From: Spirochaetaceae bacterium
GTDB lineage: Bacteria > Spirochaetota > Spirochaetia > Treponematales > Treponemataceae
NCBI GenBank assembly: GCA_017618015.1
Contig: JAFZVC010000064.1
Span: forward strand, 1 to 34,795
DNA length: 34,795 nt
Direction of reading: 5' to 3'
Positions 33,197 to 34,795 of this stretch are shown here, piece by piece. Position 1 is the stretch's first letter. Each line of letters begins with the position of its first letter. Both the position numbers and the translations under genes were made by a program. A model generated the notes under the pieces. That model saw only the letters and a program-made list of their open reading frames with translations, was not told the origin of the DNA and did no database searches.

Positions 33197-33844
33197 ATGA
33201 AAAACTTTATTCTCGATATTGACGGCACACTTTGGGATTCTACCGGAGTCGTTGCCGTCGGTTGGAACCGTGCGCTGAAAGAGGCAGCCGTTCCAGAACT
33301 GGACGGGCTCGTCATAACAGCGGACAGCCTGAAAAAAGAATTCGGGAAACCGATGGATGTGATTGCTGACGATTTGTTTGGCGATATCGACCCGACAAAG
33401 AAAGCTGCTCTTTTGAAGCTGTGCTGCAAATATGAGCACGAAGCGATAGTTGAGAACACGAAGGATATTACGTTCCCCGGCGTACGAGAGACGTTGCGCG
33501 CGCTTTCCGGTAAAGAAGCTGGTGGCGCGAAATGCGGGCTTTATATCGTGAGCAACTGTCAGGACGGATATATCGAGCTTGTAATGCAGAAGAACGGCAT
33601 AACTGATATTATCAGCGATTATGAGTGCTTCGGACGGACAGGCTTGCAGAAAGACGAGAATATCCGGCTTGTCATCGAGCGGAACAAGCTTGAAAACGTA
33701 ATGTATGTCGGCGATACGACGGGCGACTTTGAAGCCTCAAAAAAAGCCGGAGTGCCGTTCGTGTTCGCGTCTTACGGATTTGGCTCAGTGACGGGCGCGG
33801 ACTACGAGATAAAAGAATTCGCTGATTTGCTGAAGCTGGTGTAA
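33197..33844 (+). CDS. HAD-superfamily hydrolase (phosphoglycolate phosphatase-like)
   Basis: The 215-residue soluble enzyme has LDIDGTLWDS (motif I, Asp nucleophile at 7), YIVSNCQDG (motif II), a Lys in the GLQKDENI segment (motif III) and YVGDTTGDFEASKKAGV (motif IV). A helical cap lies between motifs I and II. This is the beta-phosphoglucomutase/phosphoglycolate phosphatase subgroup, but the substrate is not determined by sequence. It is in tandem with the Bax-inhibitor gene upstream and queH five bases downstream. No clear Shine-Dalgarno site is visible, so it may depend on coupling. Confidence 0.87.
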   Translation: MKNFILDIDGTLWDSTGVVAVGWNRALKEAAVPELDGLVITADSLKKEFGKPMDVIADDLFGDIDPTKKAALLKLCCKYEHEAIVENTKDITFPGVRETLRALSGKEAGGAKCGLYIVSNCQDGYIELVMQKNGITDIISDYECFGRTGLQKDENIRLVIERNKLENVMYVGDTTGDFEASKKAGVPFVFASYGFGSVTGADYEIKEFADLLKLV

Positions 33845-33849
33845 AACGA

Positions 33850-34587
33850 ATGGCTGAGAACGGAAAGCGGAATTATCAGCAGGAGATGGAGAAGATACTG
33901 GAGTCACTGGGCGGCGGAACAGCTTCGCGCGGTGCTCAATGTGCCACCAACGAGTCGCATAAATGTGGCGAACCCGTTCCTCAGACTTCCGCGCCGAAAA
34001 AGCCGACTCTGCTGCTTCATGCTTGCTGCGGGCCATGCAGCTCGTACTGCTTGGAAACGCTCGTTCCTTATTTCGATATAACAATCTATTACTACAACCC
34101 GAACATCAGCCCGCAGCAAGAGTACGAAAGGCGGCTTTCGGAGCTGGAAAAGTTTCTTACCCGCTTTCCAGACGCAGTTTCCGGCGGCGTAAAACTTGTG
34201 GAAGCAACATACGATCCCGAAGACTTTTTTACCGCTACAAACGTGCGGAACGAACCGGAGCTTGCCGCCGAGCCTGAACGCGGCGAACGGTGCCGCCGCT
34301 GCTACGAGCTTCGCATGGGCAAAGCGTACGAGTATGCATGCACGAACGGCTTCGACTGGTTCACGACGACGCTGAGCATAAGCCCGCACAAAGACGCAGA
34401 GAAAATAAACGTAATTGGATTCGCGCTCGAAGCAGGAGCGCACGGCGCAGCGCAAGCCACGCGCTTTTTGCCGTCTGACTTCAAAAAGAAAAACGGCTTT
34501 TTGCGGAGCACACAACTTACGGAAGAATACGGAATGTGGCGGCAAGATTACTGCGGCTGCATCTACTCCGCGCGCAAGGGATTATAG
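33850..34587 (+). CDS. queH: Epoxyqueuosine reductase QueH
   Basis: The 245-residue enzyme performs the last step of queuosine synthesis in tRNA, reducing epoxyqueuosine; QueH is the non-orthologous replacement for QueG. The QueH (former DUF208) motifs are clear: LLLHACCGPCSSYCLE (Cys59, Cys60, Cys63), ITIYYYNPNISPQQEYERRL, RCRRCYELRMGKA, TTTLSISPHKD and DYCGCIYS. These cysteines bind the metal and iron-sulfur centres in characterised QueH. The first 50 residues before the conserved start are variable and polar. No other queuosine genes are in the window. Confidence 0.94.
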   Translation: MAENGKRNYQQEMEKILESLGGGTASRGAQCATNESHKCGEPVPQTSAPKKPTLLLHACCGPCSSYCLETLVPYFDITIYYYNPNISPQQEYERRLSELEKFLTRFPDAVSGGVKLVEATYDPEDFFTATNVRNEPELAAEPERGERCRRCYELRMGKAYEYACTNGFDWFTTTLSISPHKDAEKINVIGFALEAGAHGAAQATRFLPSDFKKKNGFLRSTQLTEEYGMWRQDYCGCIYSARKGL

Positions 34588-34588
34588 C

Positions 34589-34660
34589 ACCGCTGAAAGC
34601 GTTCCGAGCGGGACAGAGTACCGCGAAGGAACAAGCCGCGGTAGACGGCGAGGTGCGAAA
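34589..34660. other. Structured GC-rich stretch between queH and the insertion element
   Basis: TTCC-CGG pairs with CCG-GGAA in the 34600-34635 region, and outer GCACC/GGTGC arms could close a larger fold. It may be the queH terminator; no T-run is present. Confidence 0.3.
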
Positions 34661-34662
34661 AG

Positions 34663-34687
34663 TGAACTGAACCCATTTTATTGGACA
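34663..34687 (-). repeat. Terminal inverted repeat of an IS3-family (IS150-like) element
   Basis: The 25 bases beginning TGAACTGAACCC and ending TTGGACA closely follow the IS150-group terminus, which I recall as TGTACTGCACCC...TTGGACG. It lies three bases beyond the transposase stop codon, the expected place for the right end. Confidence 0.75.
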
Positions 34688-34690
34688 TTA

Positions 34691-34795
34691 TTATGCTACC
34701 ATACTTTGTAGCCGGACTTCAAACGGAGTCCGATAGTCCAAAACACTTGAGTCACGCTCATAATTGAAATAATGAATGTAAGACTCAAGCTGCTC
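34691..34795 (-). mobile_element. IS3-family transposase OrfB, C-terminal end (cut by window edge)
   Basis: The minus strand encodes 34 residues and a stop codon that are open at the right window edge. They hold the end of the retroviral-type integrase domain: YIHYFNYERDSSVLDYRTP then FEVRLQSMVA, matching the YI.YYN..R....L...TP.E pattern of IS3-family OrfB. The bulk of the element lies beyond the window. The stop codon is followed by the terminal inverted repeat, so this end looks intact. Confidence 0.88.

Noticed and set aside
1..34795. CRISPR array, prophage or defence island
   Set aside because: No regularly spaced repeats, Cas-like proteins, phage structural genes or restriction/toxin-type modules were seen anywhere in the window.

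Overview
The window looks like a chromosomal segment of a spirochaete, most likely a host-associated Treponema. The support is indirect. Lysyl-tRNA synthetase is the class I type typical of spirochaetes. Serine hydroxymethyltransferase is the long form seen in treponemes. A GldG/DUF4340 membrane pair, several chemotaxis and two-component proteins, and a large protein that resembles a treponemal family of unknown function are also present. This placement is inference; no ribosomal marker lies in the window.

Layout. 1-1396: the end of a GldG-like ABC-exporter subunit overlapping a DUF4340 gene. 1500-2800: an AT-rich island with a lipoprotein that carries two DTG (retropepsin-like) motifs and is bracketed by two near-identical 22-23 bp repeats. 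2856-6593: a soluble hybrid histidine kinase, then a FeoA-FeoB fusion for ferrous iron uptake. 6682-11807 (minus): a multi-membrane-span chemotaxis receptor, a Na+/neurotransmitter-type symporter and glyA. The glyA leader folds as a ZTP (pfl) riboswitch. 12097-16351 (plus): a PRPP-synthetase-like enzyme, an FGGY sugar kinase, a HAD phosphatase and a metallo-beta-lactamase-fold hydrolase. 16421-19411 (minus): tRNA-Arg(CCT), an NFACT/RqcH-like protein and a composite pseudo-receiver/HATPase/cNMP regulator. 19525-21912 (plus): the protein of unknown function and a small outer-membrane-type protein. 22073-25083 (minus): a methionine ABC transporter (metN, metI, metQ) behind a DUF1622 membrane protein. 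25274-32156 (minus): a small unknown gene, class I lysS, an HD-GYP response regulator, a pseudouridine synthase, citrate synthase and RNase Y. 32486-34587 (plus): a Bax-inhibitor-1 family protein, a HAD phosphatase and queH. The right edge holds the end of an IS150-like IS3-family element.

The window is mostly housekeeping and signalling genes; I see no CRISPR array, prophage or recognisable defence island. The strongest unusual signal is regulatory. Six genes (kinase, chemotaxis receptor, composite regulator, the large unknown, lysS, HD-GYP regulator) have a good sigma-70-type promoter whose -10 box ends only 6-8 bases before the ATG, so their mRNAs should be leaderless. Other genes have ordinary leaders with Shine-Dalgarno sites. 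Four of the six are signalling proteins. Other points of interest are the riboswitch with a possible Shine-Dalgarno-sequestering pairing, a 155 bp imperfect palindrome, a multi-hairpin intergenic element, three TGTACA heptads over an outer-membrane gene promoter, a MetQ without a lipobox cysteine, and an RqcH-like protein with D-to-E at a key position.
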